Part shown: positions 8,621 through 17,198 of the stretch, piece by piece
Numbering within the stretch: position 1 is the first letter of the stretch
How the letters are laid out: every line of letters begins with the position of its first letter
Assembly: GCF_001854245.1 (NCBI RefSeq)
Contig: NZ_CP015381.1
Span: 2,329,001-2,393,000 of the forward strand
Direction: 5' to 3'
Source of the DNA: Desulfococcus multivorans
GTDB taxonomy: Bacteria; Desulfobacterota; Desulfobacteria; Desulfobacterales; Desulfococcaceae
Length of the DNA: 64,000 nt
Program-made: the position numbers and the translations under genes
Notes under the pieces: model-generated
Told to the model about the DNA's origin: nothing
The model's database searches: none
Seen by the model: only the letters and a program-made list of their open reading frames with translations

Positions 8621-9804
8621 GGTAGACCTCCTGCCGCTACTTTTCGTTTAAACACGCTCTTGAGATAGGATAGATACTCGGCATCCTTGCACATCTGCTT
8701 GCCCGGGGTGTCGGATATCTTGGCGACGGGAGCGCCCTGGCATCGGATCATTTTGATGACGATCTGAACAGGCTTCTCGGTAATATCGTTGGTGAGGTTG
8801 GTGCCGATGCCGAAGGCGGTCTGAATCCGTCCGTTGAAATACCGGGCGAGCTCGATGGCTTTGTCGAAGGAAAGGCCGTCGCTGAAAATGGCCCGCTTGA
8901 TCTGCGGAGACACCTTCAGTCTCCGGTAATGAGCAATGAGACGGTCGCCCCAGTGGAAGGGGTCCCCGCTGTCATGCCGGCAGCCGTCGAATAGCTTCGC
9001 AAAATACATGTCGAAATCGCTCAGAAACGCTTCGAACCCCACGGTATCGGACAGGGCGATGCCCAGGTCGCCGCGATATTCCTGGGCCCAATGTTCAAGG
9101 GCGAATTTCTGGCTGTCCACGAGTCGGGGCCCCAAAGCCTGGGCCGCCATAATCCATTCGTGGGCCATGGTGCCGATGGGCGTGAGGTCGAATTTTCTGG
9201 CGAAATAGACGTTGCTCGTCCCGATGAAATTGCGGGGCAACGCCTTCTTGAGGACCGCGATGATATGCTCCTGCCACGCTCTGGAGAAACGTCGTCGGGT
9301 CCCGAAATCGGAAAAACTGAACCCCAGATTCTCCGCGTTGGCGGCCTTGACGAGTGCGATCTTGTCGAAGAGCTTCCCGCGGCCCGTATCGAAATTCGGG
9401 TGGGGTACGATATTGCTGAAGTAGACCTCGTTCACAATGGCCAGAACCGGAACCTCGAAAAGAATCGTATGCAACCAGGGCCCCTTGATCCCGAGTTTGA
9501 ATTTGCCGTCCTCGCTTTTGACATGAATGTAGTCCCGCTGGAGATGAAACAGACGAAGAAACTGGATGAAATCCTTTTTCAGGAATCTCAGATCACCGAG
9601 ATAATTCAGCTCTTCCGGAGTGAACCTGAGGGTGCAGAGGTGATCGATTTCGGCGGCGACGGTATCGACGACGGGCGACAAATCAATGCTGTCGTCCCGA
9701 CAGTTGAACTCGTATTCGACTTCGGCCCACGGAAACTGGTGCAGCACACCCTGCATCATGGTAAGCTTATACAAATCGGTATCCAAAAGCGAGTTGATGA
9801 TCAC
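8617..9804 (-). CDS. pncB: Nicotinate phosphoribosyltransferase
   Basis: 395-aa enzyme of the Preiss-Handler pathway that converts nicotinate and PRPP to nicotinate mononucleotide. The family opening (SLLDTDLYKLTMMQGVLHQFP), the phosphoacceptor-His region (IGTMAHEWIMA) and the active-site strand (FSDGLSFDKA) are clear, as is the phosphate-binding end (GIGTNLTND). GTG 9804 fits homologues and follows AAAGGACAG; the frame also has an ATG at 9867 giving 21 extra residues with no family support. It is the first gene of a three-gene NAD salvage operon. The promoter should lie in 9810-9960, an AT-rich stretch. Confidence 0.92.
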   Translation of the reverse strand: MIINSLLDTDLYKLTMMQGVLHQFPWAEVEYEFNCRDDSIDLSPVVDTVAAEIDHLCTLRFTPEELNYLGDLRFLKKDFIQFLRLFHLQRDYIHVKSEDGKFKLGIKGPWLHTILFEVPVLAIVNEVYFSNIVPHPNFDTGRGKLFDKIALVKAANAENLGFSFSDFGTRRRFSRAWQEHIIAVLKKALPRNFIGTSNVYFARKFDLTPIGTMAHEWIMAAQALGPRLVDSQKFALEHWAQEYRGDLGIALSDTVGFEAFLSDFDMYFAKLFDGCRHDSGDPFHWGDRLIAHYRRLKVSPQIKRAIFSDGLSFDKAIELARYFNGRIQTAFGIGTNLTNDITEKPVQIVIKMIRCQGAPVAKISDTPGKQMCKDAEYLSYLKSVFKRKVAAGGLP

Positions 9805-10105
9805 AGCCTGTCCTTTTCTGGAGGTATGACACTCATTTTTTTGATATTCATCCCTTATCCAGTTCATTACTCTTATTAAATTTTTAAGAAGTCAAACTGT
9901 TTTTGGTAAAAATAACCTCAATACCCGATCAAATCCCTTTGACATGCGCGGGGGTTGTGCGTAGAAAATGATAAAAGGGAAGGTTGAAGACTAACGACTG
10001 GAGGCTGGAGGCTGAAGACTGAAGGGGTGATCAACGCTCCGTTCCTCACACACGCACCCCTTCAGCCTTCAGCCTATAGCCTTCAGCCCAAAGAAAGGAA
10101 AAGCC
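9805..10105. other. Divergent intergenic region pncB / enoyl-CoA hydratase
   Basis: The first ~150 bases are AT-rich and must carry the pncB promoter; TTGACT in minus-strand sense (about 9893-9888) is a -35 candidate. An NrtR operator would be expected here if the fusion protein self-regulates, but I cannot identify a convincing palindrome by eye. The right half is occupied by a palindromic repeat (10001-10089). AAAGAAAGGAAAA serves the gene at 10106. Confidence 0.4.
10001..10089. repeat. Palindromic intergenic repeat, copy A
   Basis: About 90 bases with arms built of GGCTGAAG / CTTCAGCC units around a loop containing CCGTTC. The left arm ends CTGAAGGGGTG and the right arm starts CACCCCTTCAG. 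It sits just before the enoyl-CoA hydratase gene; a same-orientation copy follows that gene. Four further copies or partial copies are seen at 10898, 15561, 24206 and 28478. Confidence 0.75.
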
Positions 10106-10870
10106 ATGAATCTCGAATGCATTGGATACGAAAAACGCAAGGGCGTCGGCATCATCACCCTGAACCGCCCCCAGGTTCTCAATGCCATGAATCGTCGTCT
10201 GTGGCTCGATTTTCAGACGGTACTGGCGGAGGCCGGTGCGGATCCCGATATTCGCGCCGTCGTGATTACCGGGGAGGGCAGGGCTTTTTCATCGGGGGCC
10301 GACCTTAAAGACAGTCGAAACCGCAGCCAAACGGACTATCGCGCCTATCTCGAGGAACTCCAACAGGCTTCCCGACGCCTCATCCGGTTCGATAAACCCG
10401 TCATCGCCGCCATCAACGGGTATGCCATCGGCTCGGGCTTCGAACTGGCCCTGGCCTGCGATATCCGCATTGCCGCTGAAAACGCCCGCATCGGGCTGCC
10501 GGAAGCCAAGGTCGCCTCTTCGGTGACCGGCGGCGCGCTCCGCCTTCTCCAGGATCTCGTCGGACCGGGAAAGGCCAGGGAGCTGCTCTTTACGGGTGAC
10601 TTCATCGAGGGATCGGAAGCAGCGCGTATCGGGCTCGTCAACCTCGCCGTTCCCCTGGAGCAACTCATGGGAACGGCGCTCTCCATGGCCGAAAAGATCG
10701 CACAAAACGCCCCGCTTTCCATCAAAATGATCAAAAAGGGGCTTCACATGGCTCAAGGAGAGACAAGCATGGAGGCGCTGATGGATTTTGAAATCGAGGC
10801 CTGCCTGGCCTGCGTGTCCGCCGAGGAACGAAGGGTATCTCTCGATACCTTTGAGACCCGGAAAAAATAA
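10106..10870 (+). CDS. Enoyl-CoA hydratase/isomerase (crotonase family)
   Basis: 254-aa crotonase-fold enzyme, probably hydrating enoyl-CoA in beta-oxidation or a related pathway. The oxyanion-hole segments are FSSGADLKD near residue 70 and GYAIGSGFELALACD near 110. The catalytic region holds IGLPEAKV with a single Glu, and ITLNRPQVLNAMN is the usual N-terminal signature. Substrate is not predictable from sequence. It is a lone gene between two copies of a palindromic repeat, 146 bases before the acyl-CoA synthetase gene, with which it may share fatty or aromatic acyl-CoA metabolism. Confidence 0.9.
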   Translation: MNLECIGYEKRKGVGIITLNRPQVLNAMNRRLWLDFQTVLAEAGADPDIRAVVITGEGRAFSSGADLKDSRNRSQTDYRAYLEELQQASRRLIRFDKPVIAAINGYAIGSGFELALACDIRIAAENARIGLPEAKVASSVTGGALRLLQDLVGPGKARELLFTGDFIEGSEAARIGLVNLAVPLEQLMGTALSMAEKIAQNAPLSIKMIKKGLHMAQGETSMEALMDFEIEACLACVSAEERRVSLDTFETRKK

Positions 10871-10897
10871 GGACGCATCTCTCGGCTTTCGTGATGG

Positions 10898-10977
10898 AGG
10901 CTGAAGGCTGAAGAGGCATAAATACCCCGTTCGGCACAGATGCACCCCTTCAGCCTATAGCCTTCAGCCTTCAGCCT
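10898..10977. repeat. Palindromic intergenic repeat, copy B
   Basis: Same family and orientation as the copy at 10001: AGGCTGAAGGCTGAAG arm, loop with CCCCGTTCGGCACAG, then CACCCCTTCAGCC and repeated TTCAGCC units. The two copies bracket the enoyl-CoA hydratase gene. As RNA it would form a strong stem 3' of that gene and could protect the message or act as a weak terminator. Confidence 0.75.
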
Positions 10978-11016
10978 ATGTAATGAAGACAATGCCCCCC
11001 GGCAGGGGGAGAGGGG

Positions 11017-13188
11017 ATGGTCATGACGCTTGACAAAATCATGAACGCCGAGACCGTCGCGGTGATCGGTGCATCCAGAAACGAGACCAAACGCGGATAT
11101 CAGGCTATCCGTACGCTTCTGGACGAGAAATACGAGGGAACTATTTTTCCGGTCAACCCAAAGGAACAGCGGATTATGGGCTTGAAATGCTATAAAAGCC
11201 TTCACGACATCGATGGCCCAGTTGATCTGGCGCTGATCACGACACCGGCCCGAAGCATCCCCGCCGTTCTCGAAGAGTGCGGTGAAAAAGGGGTTTCAGG
11301 CGCCGTTGTCATCGCCGGAGGCTTCGGAGAAACCGGTCTTCAGGGAAAGGTCCTGGAAAACGAGATTCTGGCGGTTGCCAACAGACACAACGTCCGACTG
11401 ATCGGCCCCAACACCTCCGGCCTGATGAATCTGAAAAGGAACATGAATCTGGTGGGCCTCAGGGACGTCCCCCGGGGCAACATCGCACTGCTCTCCCAAA
11501 GCGGAAACATGGCCCTCACCATCATTACCGAAGCGAAGCTTCGCAGCCTCAAGGGGTTTTCCTATTACATAGGGGTGGGCAACGAAGCGGATGTCAAGTT
11601 CCATGAATATCTCGCTTTTTTTCAAGAGGATCCCGACACCCAGGCCATCCTGATGTATGTGGAAGGCATGAAGGACGGCCGAAAATTTCTACAGCAGGCC
11701 TATAAGACCAGCCGGACCAAGCCCATCATTCTGCTCAAAAGCGGCCGGTCCTCCACCGGCCGACGCTCCGCCGGATCGCATACCGGGGCTCTGGCCGGCA
11801 TTTCGGAGGTGGCACGGACGGCGTTTCAACGCGCGGGAATCATCGTCATTGAAAACTCCGATGAGCTCTTTCCCTGCGCCGAAACCCTCTCTAGCCTCCC
11901 GCCGGTCCGCGGCAACAGGATCGCCATCCTGGCCGACGGGGGCGGGCATGCCGTCATCGCCGCCGACCTCCTCACCGATTTCGGCGTCAGGATTCCGGAG
12001 CTCTCTGAAAAAACCCAGAATCTGTTGAAACGGATCCTGCCGCCGGGGGCTTCGCTGAAAAACCCTGTTGACGTCGCCGGCGGCACCGATGCGGATCCGA
12101 CAATATTCGCCCAATGTGCGAATATCATTCTTAAAGACCCTGCCGTGGGTGGTCTTCTGATTGTCGGCCTGTTCGGCGGATACGGCATTCGATTCGCCGA
12201 ATCCCTCGCACTGAAAGAGGAGGACGCGGCGCATCAGATGGGAAAGATGGTCACAAAGCGCAACAAGCCCATTGTCCTGCACAGTCTCTACAATTCCGAA
12301 AAACCCCACTCGCTTCATCTGCTGCGGTATTACGGCATCACCGTCTATGATTCACTGGATGTCGCCTGTAAGTGCATCTCGGTCCTGGCCAGGCGCGGCA
12401 GCTATCTCAAGAGCTATCACGCCAAGACCAATTTCGTTCTCAATTGGGGGCAGAAAGCCCGTTCGGAAGGACGCCGGATCATCAGCAACGCCCGCGCGGA
12501 AGGTCGCAGCGTCCTTCTCGAGCATGAAGCCAAGCATATGCTTCACCTCCACGGCGCGCCGGCGTTCCGTGATCGGTTGGCGACGACGGGTGCGGCGGCG
12601 ATCGATTTTGCCCGGGAAGTGCGCGGACCCGTGGCGCTCAAGCTTGTTTCCCCGGATATTCTTCATAAAAGCGACGCCGGCGGGGTCAAACTCGGCCTCA
12701 AGACCGACGATGAGGTGGGGACCGCTTTCGCAGAAATCATTCAAAACGCCAGGAATTTCAATCCGGATGCGGACGTTCGGGGCGTGCTCGTATCACCCAT
12801 GGCCCGAAGCGGGGTGGAGACCATCATCGGCACCAAAACCGACGACCAGTTCGGTCCCGTCATCATGTACGGACTCGGCGGGATTCTCGTGGAAATCCTG
12901 AAGGACGTTTCGTTTCGCGTGCTGCCCATTTCGCCCAACTCGGCGAAGAAAATGATCGAAGAGACCAAGTCGGCACCCATTCTGGACGGCGTCAGGGGCA
13001 GGGGGCCCTATGACAAGGCCGCACTCAGGTCCGTACTGCTGATGTGCTCGGAAATCATCGAATCCTATCCCGACATCCTGGAGATGGATTTGAATCCGGT
13101 GATCGTTCATGAGCGCGGTGTCAGCATCGTGGATGCCCGAATCATCCTCAAACCGGCGGGTGAAACATCGTACCCGGAACCGTCTTAG
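11017..13188 (+). CDS. ADP-forming acyl-CoA/acetyl-CoA synthetase (fused alpha-beta)
   Basis: 723-aa single-chain NDP-forming acyl-CoA synthetase, which links acyl-CoA cleavage to ATP formation or the reverse. The N-terminal CoA-binding Rossmann domain (AVIGASRNETKRGYQAI) and two succinyl-CoA ligase-like domains come first, with the phospho-His in AGSHTGALAG near residue 255. From about 495 an ATP-grasp domain follows (ALKLVSPDILHKSDAGGVKLGL, IGTKTDDQFGPVIMYGLGG, MDLNPVIV). ATG 11017 and ATG 11023 are both possible after GGGGGAG. It is the usual energy-conserving acyl-CoA enzyme of anaerobes; the acyl substrate is unknown. Confidence 0.92.
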   Translation: MVMTLDKIMNAETVAVIGASRNETKRGYQAIRTLLDEKYEGTIFPVNPKEQRIMGLKCYKSLHDIDGPVDLALITTPARSIPAVLEECGEKGVSGAVVIAGGFGETGLQGKVLENEILAVANRHNVRLIGPNTSGLMNLKRNMNLVGLRDVPRGNIALLSQSGNMALTIITEAKLRSLKGFSYYIGVGNEADVKFHEYLAFFQEDPDTQAILMYVEGMKDGRKFLQQAYKTSRTKPIILLKSGRSSTGRRSAGSHTGALAGISEVARTAFQRAGIIVIENSDELFPCAETLSSLPPVRGNRIAILADGGGHAVIAADLLTDFGVRIPELSEKTQNLLKRILPPGASLKNPVDVAGGTDADPTIFAQCANIILKDPAVGGLLIVGLFGGYGIRFAESLALKEEDAAHQMGKMVTKRNKPIVLHSLYNSEKPHSLHLLRYYGITVYDSLDVACKCISVLARRGSYLKSYHAKTNFVLNWGQKARSEGRRIISNARAEGRSVLLEHEAKHMLHLHGAPAFRDRLATTGAAAIDFAREVRGPVALKLVSPDILHKSDAGGVKLGLKTDDEVGTAFAEIIQNARNFNPDADVRGVLVSPMARSGVETIIGTKTDDQFGPVIMYGLGGILVEILKDVSFRVLPISPNSAKKMIEETKSAPILDGVRGRGPYDKAALRSVLLMCSEIIESYPDILEMDLNPVIVHERGVSIVDARIILKPAGETSYPEPS

Positions 13189-13207
13189 CCATGGAGGAGC
13201 GTACCTT

Positions 13208-14473
13208 ATGATCGCCGAAATTCTGGCCACCGGAGAGGAGCTTCGCACCGGGGCACTGGTCGACACCAACTCCGCTTATCTCGCCCGCGAGCTGGAAGCC
13301 TTGGGCATAGACGTTTCCCGGCATCAGTGCGTTGGAGACGATTCCGCGACCATCGCCACCGTCCTCGAGGAGATCGGAGATCGTGCGGATCTGGCGTTGG
13401 TCACCGGCGGCCTCGGTCCCACCGAGGACGACCGGACGTGTGAAGCCGCCGCAAGGGCCGCCGGCGTGCCCCTGGAAATGAAGAACGACGTTCTGGACGG
13501 CATTCGACGGTATTTTGCGGAACGCCGGATACCGATGCCGCCGTCCAATGAGAAACAGGCTCTCATACCCATGGGCGCGGATCTTCTGGCAAACCCCGTG
13601 GGCACCGCGCCGGGGTTTGCCGTGATGATCGGCCGGTGCCGATGCTGTTTCATGCCCGGCGTGCCCTTCGAGATGAAGCGGATGTTCAGGGATCGGGTCC
13701 GGCCGATCATCGATGCAATGACAGACTCCTCCCTCGGGGTCCGCCTGAATCGAACCCTTTCGGTCTTCGGTCTCACCGAATCGGCAACCGATGAGCGCCT
13801 TAAAGGCCTGGAGCAGGCTTTTCCCGGCATCCGATTGGGGCTGCGGGCAGTATTTCCCGAGATCCAGATCAAGCTTTACGGGGACGGCAGCGATGCGGAA
13901 ACGCTGGCGGGAAAAATGCAGGAAGCGACGGCATGGGCCGCGGCGCGGCTGGGGGATCGGGTTTTTTCCGTGACGGAGGAATCGATGGCCGCCGCCCTGG
14001 GACGTCTGCTTCGACAGGAACAGGCGAGCCTGGCGCTGGCGGAAAGCTGTACGGGAGGTCTTATCGCCAACAGCGTCACGGATGTCCCGGGCAGCTCGGA
14101 TTATTTCCTTTTTTCAGCCGTGACCTACAGCAATGATGCAAAAATGAACATCCTGGGCGTATCGCCGGATACGCTGAGCCGTTTCGGCGCCGTCAGCACT
14201 GAAACAGCCAAAGAGATGGCGGCAGGCGTTCGTCGGATTACCGGCGCCACATACGGTCTTTCGGTCTCCGGCATCGCAGGCCCTTCCGGCGGGACTCCGG
14301 AAAAGCCTGTCGGCACCGTCTGCATCGGGCTGGCCGGACCCTTCGGAGCAACAGCCAGACGCCTGACACTCAGTTTCGCCACACGCGAAATGAACAAAGC
14401 CATGTTCGCCATGAAGGCGATGGATATGCTGCGGCGGAGCCTCATGGCGAAAAAAGCGGACGAACGCCTCTGA
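13208..14473 (+). CDS. cinA: CinA-family protein, NMN amidohydrolase
   Basis: 421-aa CinA. Residues 1-165 are a MoaB/MogA-like domain (ATGEELRTGALVDTNSAYLA, VTGGLGPTEDDRT), the ADP-ribose pyrophosphatase module in studied relatives. A linker follows, then the C-terminal nicotinamide-nucleotide amidase domain from about 258 (LAESCTGGLIANSVTDVPGSS, TYSNDAKMNILGV, GIAGPSGGTPEKPVGTV). The latter recycles NMN to NaMN, which the NMNAT fusion at 6043-7803 can use. ATG 13208 follows GGAGCGTACCTT, 19 bases after the synthetase gene. Older literature ties CinA to competence; the NAD role is better supported biochemically. Confidence 0.92.
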   Translation: MIAEILATGEELRTGALVDTNSAYLARELEALGIDVSRHQCVGDDSATIATVLEEIGDRADLALVTGGLGPTEDDRTCEAAARAAGVPLEMKNDVLDGIRRYFAERRIPMPPSNEKQALIPMGADLLANPVGTAPGFAVMIGRCRCCFMPGVPFEMKRMFRDRVRPIIDAMTDSSLGVRLNRTLSVFGLTESATDERLKGLEQAFPGIRLGLRAVFPEIQIKLYGDGSDAETLAGKMQEATAWAAARLGDRVFSVTEESMAAALGRLLRQEQASLALAESCTGGLIANSVTDVPGSSDYFLFSAVTYSNDAKMNILGVSPDTLSRFGAVSTETAKEMAAGVRRITGATYGLSVSGIAGPSGGTPEKPVGTVCIGLAGPFGATARRLTLSFATREMNKAMFAMKAMDMLRRSLMAKKADERL

Positions 14474-14535
14474 AGCGATAGGAAATGTCGGCTGCAATGC
14501 ACCGGCAAATCGCTGCAGTCCCGACAAAAGAGACA

Positions 14536-14565
14536 CGCCGGCGCATGAGGCTATCCGCGCCGGCG
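14536..14565. terminator. Terminator-like hairpin between convergent genes
   Basis: Nine-base perfect arms CGCCGGCGC (14536-14544) and GCGCCGGCG (14557-14565) with a 12-base loop, followed on the plus strand only by CTTTGG. It lies between cinA and the convergent GAF gene. The weak T-run makes factor-independent termination uncertain. Confidence 0.5.
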
Positions 14566-14585
14566 CTTTGGATTGCAGCATTGCT

Positions 14586-15212
14586 TCAGGAGGTTTTCCG
14601 AGGCGTGTCGGTTGCGGGAACGCTGACAGGAACCCCCTCGTAGGGTGTTCGTCGTCGACTTCTGGTGGTCTGAGCTTCCCGCATCTGGCGAAGGACCTCG
14701 ATGGCTTCCTTCTGTCCCTGGTAGAGGCGGGACATATCGACGGCCATGCCGGCGATCTGGGCCAGGCCCTGGACGAAGTTGACGTCATCGAGGGTAAATT
14801 CCCAGGGTTCGGCGGTATAGACCCTGAGAGCCCCCAGCATTTTGCCGCCGACGGCGATAGGCACCGAAAGGATCGATTTGATGCCCTCCCTGACCGCAGC
14901 CTCCGGATACTGAAGTCTTGGATCGTCCTCCACATCGTAAATGGCGATCGGTCCGTCCTCCAGGGACTGGGCGATGGATGACATGGCGCTGATCGGCCCT
15001 TTGTTGAGGTATTCGTCGCTCAGCCCGAACGAGGCCGCAATTTCAAGTTCGTGGGTTTTGCGGTTGAAAAGAAACAGCGTGCATCCCTTGACGTTCAGGG
15101 CGGTTTTGATGCCCTCGACGGTCATGAGTACCACTTCCTCGGGATCCCTGGAATGAGAGATGGCTTTGGTAATCTTGACGAAGGACTCGTAATTGATGAC
15201 TTTTCTGTTCAT
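14586..15212 (-). CDS. GAF domain protein
   Basis: 208-aa cytoplasmic protein. A single GAF domain covers about residues 20-165 (VKGCTLFLFNRKTHELEIA, SIAQSLEDGPIAIYDVEDD, GIKSILSVPIAVGGKMLGAL). A short basic, Ser/Arg-rich tail follows (TTRSRRRTPYEG). There is no output domain, so it probably acts as a stand-alone ligand or redox sensor that binds a partner. A strong AAAGGAGGG precedes ATG 15212. The GAF region resembles that of the GAF-ANTAR protein at 18603 in general pattern only. Ligand unknown. Confidence 0.8.
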   Translation of the reverse strand: MNRKVINYESFVKITKAISHSRDPEEVVLMTVEGIKTALNVKGCTLFLFNRKTHELEIAASFGLSDEYLNKGPISAMSSIAQSLEDGPIAIYDVEDDPRLQYPEAAVREGIKSILSVPIAVGGKMLGALRVYTAEPWEFTLDDVNFVQGLAQIAGMAVDMSRLYQGQKEAIEVLRQMREAQTTRSRRRTPYEGVPVSVPATDTPRKTS

Positions 15213-15340
15213 CCGACCCTCCTTTGTCCGGTGATGTTGCCGTTATTGGCGGTGGTCCAGTTCCGCGGTGCGGCTTTTGGGCTTCCGGCAAACGATCTTC
15301 GTTTCCGCCGGAAGCACTGAACACAGCACTTCAGTTTCAC
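15209..15340 (-). CDS. Possible small Cys/Arg-rich protein
   Basis: A 43-codon frame starting GTG 15340 and ending in a TGA that overlaps the ATG of the GAF gene by four bases. GGAGGAAGGAGG lies 5 bases before the GTG, one of the strongest ribosome-binding sites in the window. The product begins with KLKCCVQCFRRKRR and has a basic, low-complexity remainder. Strong initiation plus overlap suggests a translated leader or coupled small protein. I do not recognise it. Confidence 0.4.
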   Translation of the reverse strand: MKLKCCVQCFRRKRRSFAGSPKAAPRNWTTANNGNITGQRRVG

Positions 15341-15733
15341 GGGCACCTCCTTCCTCCAAACCTGACAAATCCTCTGAATCGGCCTCCGGGATCCGAATGA
15401 CGAAGGCCAATCCTTGTTATAAAAGGGCTTATAGCCCTTACGTCGGCAGGGTTGCGGTCGCGATGCAACAGTGAACAGGCCAAAAATCACGTGAGAAGGT
15501 CAAGAACAGTAAATGAACAGGGTCGATGGGATCGTTAGAATGCCGGTTGAGATATAAATCGTGAAAAGGCTGAAAGGATGTGTCTTTGGCGAATGGGCGC
15601 TCAGGCCCCTTCAGCCTTCACCAACCGCGAATCAATTATACATTATGAAATTATTTCACAAAAATCAAGTCGGAAAATTGGGCGCATCTCGTTCGGCAAG
15701 GATTGCAGCGGCGCAGATCGGCTGGATCTGCGT
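15341..15733. other. Intergenic region with partial palindromic repeat
   Basis: No gene supported. It contains a shortened member of the GGCTGAAG repeat family at 15561-15619 (GTGAAAAGGCTGAAAGG ... CCCCTTCAGCCTTCAC). The rest is moderately AT-rich and holds the promoter of the minus-strand small ORF/GAF pair. Frames in this stretch look like chance frames. Confidence 0.45.
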
Positions 15734-16378
15734 CTACCGGGGGTGCCTGGCCCGCCATTGACGGGGAGATACGTATCCGCGCCCCTGAATCCACATACCC
15801 CGTTTGTGTTTCCGGGCGCGCCGCTCTGCCGCGAGGTAAGGCCGCGCATCAAAGCCCTTCGGCAGCCGTCCTTTGTAAACCTCGGCATAGCCGGCCTCGA
15901 CCATGGCGAGACCGATGTTCCGGCCTTCGGCAAACACCTCGGCAAGATGCCGGTTGTAGGCGTCCATGCCATAGCCTTTGACACGAAACGATCGATTCGA
16001 TATCAGCCCTTTCAGATGATGCGCGGCCTTGTTGCCGTAAGGTTGCGACGGCGTTCCACGTTTACGGTTTTTTCGCTCCGGTGCATCGATTCCCACGATG
16101 CGGACGTGGATGGCGAGATTGTCGTCGGCGGCCATGAAACTGTCCCCATCAAAAGCACGTGTCATCCGAAAGCTTCGCGCCGACAGCCTCGCAGGAGATA
16201 CCCTGCCGTTTTCACTGACGATGCTCCGCCCCGTTTCTTCAGGGTGGACGGCGTCGGCAAAGAGATCGCCGCTCTGCAACAAAACGAATGACACCAGCGC
16301 CAGTCGAACAATGGCGGAAAAGTTCCAATGCGTGCGCTCGGAGACGCCGGGTCCGCATCCACTCCGGGTCCGCACCAT
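15734..16378 (-). CDS. Exported thermonuclease-like (SNase) protein
   Basis: 214-aa staphylococcal-nuclease-like protein. ATG 16378 gives a signal peptide with hydrophobic core IVRLALVSFVLLQSGDLFA near residues 24-42. The SNase fold then runs to the end: VRIVGIDAPERKN carries the catalytic Arg and Asp/Glu residues, YGNKAAHHLKGL and DAYNRHLAEVF the remaining core, RGMW the C-terminus. It would cleave DNA or RNA in the periplasm or outside, possibly for nutrient use. It begins 7 bases after the ferritin-like gene, so the two form a transcription unit. The ribosome-binding site is weak. Confidence 0.8.
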   Translation of the reverse strand: MVRTRSGCGPGVSERTHWNFSAIVRLALVSFVLLQSGDLFADAVHPEETGRSIVSENGRVSPARLSARSFRMTRAFDGDSFMAADDNLAIHVRIVGIDAPERKNRKRGTPSQPYGNKAAHHLKGLISNRSFRVKGYGMDAYNRHLAEVFAEGRNIGLAMVEAGYAEVYKGRLPKGFDARPYLAAERRARKHKRGMWIQGRGYVSPRQWRARHPR

Positions 16379-16385
16379 GCCGGCC

Positions 16386-16874
16386 TCAGCAATCACTGAA
16401 GGCGGGATGGGCCGTTTCGCTCCCCAAAAAAACCGTGAGCCGCTCGACATGACGGTTCTCCTCGTTGATGATCGTCTCGAGCATTCGCTTTGCTGCCGGA
16501 TCCTCAATGAAAGGTGTGAGCATTTCATAAAAGAGAATGGTATCCTTTTCGAATTCGATAAACGTGCGAATCATGTCGTTCTGGTCAGCGATATTCGAAA
16601 AATCGACATCCTCGAGAGAAAAACCGCGATCTCCAAGTATTTCGTCAAGCATTTCCCGACTCAGTTCCCGGGAAAACGAATGATTTCCGCTATCCGGATG
16701 CTTTTGTTTGAGACGGGAAAAATATGTCGCATGGTGGGATTCCTCGTCGGCCATCCATGCCAGCAGAGCGGACAGCATCGGATCCGAAACCTTGTCCGCA
16801 GCCTCGCGATAGATCTTCTCGCCGTTTTTTTCGAATTGAACGGCCATGTCCAGTATCTCGTTTATCAGAAACAT
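16386..16874 (-). CDS. Rubrerythrin/ferritin-like diiron protein
   Basis: 162-aa four-helix-bundle protein. Metal ligands appear as two E-containing helices: FEKNGEKIYREAA with DEESHH, and FEKDTILFYEML with NEENRH. It lacks the C-terminal rubredoxin domain of true rubrerythrin. Members of this group reduce peroxides or handle iron in anaerobes. ATG 16874 follows GGAGGAGCG. It is upstream of and probably co-transcribed with the nuclease gene; the pairing has no obvious functional logic. Confidence 0.85.
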   Translation of the reverse strand: MFLINEILDMAVQFEKNGEKIYREAADKVSDPMLSALLAWMADEESHHATYFSRLKQKHPDSGNHSFSRELSREMLDEILGDRGFSLEDVDFSNIADQNDMIRTFIEFEKDTILFYEMLTPFIEDPAAKRMLETIINEENRHVERLTVFLGSETAHPAFSDC

Positions 16875-17198
16875 ACGCTCCTCCGATATCCTTGGTGCCG
16901 AAATTCAAAGCCGGCGATCCCGAGCGCCGCCCAACCGATAAAACCGCGCTGTGCTGTGACCCAATACCACATCAAAGCCTGTGAGGTCCATTTCGAAATC
17001 AGATGATGCCCGGATTACCGATTTGTCGTGAAACCGCCGGCATCAAGATCTCATTTTGACGATTGAGACCGTATAATTGACAGTTTCAATTATTTACGTT
17101 ATTCACTCAACTTTCGACTTTCACAGGCCGATGCCGGCCGGAAATTCGGGAAGCGTTTTGCTCCACTCATTCAACTTCCGCCGCGAGGGTGCAACGGA
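16875..17198. other. Divergent intergenic region with a solo transposon-like end
   Basis: Between the ferritin-like gene (minus) and the KaiC/XRE/cupin gene (plus). It contains an AT-rich stretch at 17055-17105 suitable for promoters and a partial copy of the 237-bp mobile element (17106-17135). No gene supported. Confidence 0.5.
17106..17135 (-). repeat. Solo end of the 237-bp mobile element (relic)
   Basis: CTCAACTTTCGACTTTCA followed by CAGGCCGATGCCGGCC matches the right end of the 237-bp element read on the minus strand; the rest of the element is missing. It lies 63 bases before the KaiC/XRE/cupin gene. A facing relic lies 9 bases after the same gene. Confidence 0.65.

Noticed and set aside
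9860-9960. NrtR operator upstream of pncB
   Set aside because: Expected from the fusion regulator, but no palindrome stood out by eye; GGTTATTTTTACC is too imperfect to call.
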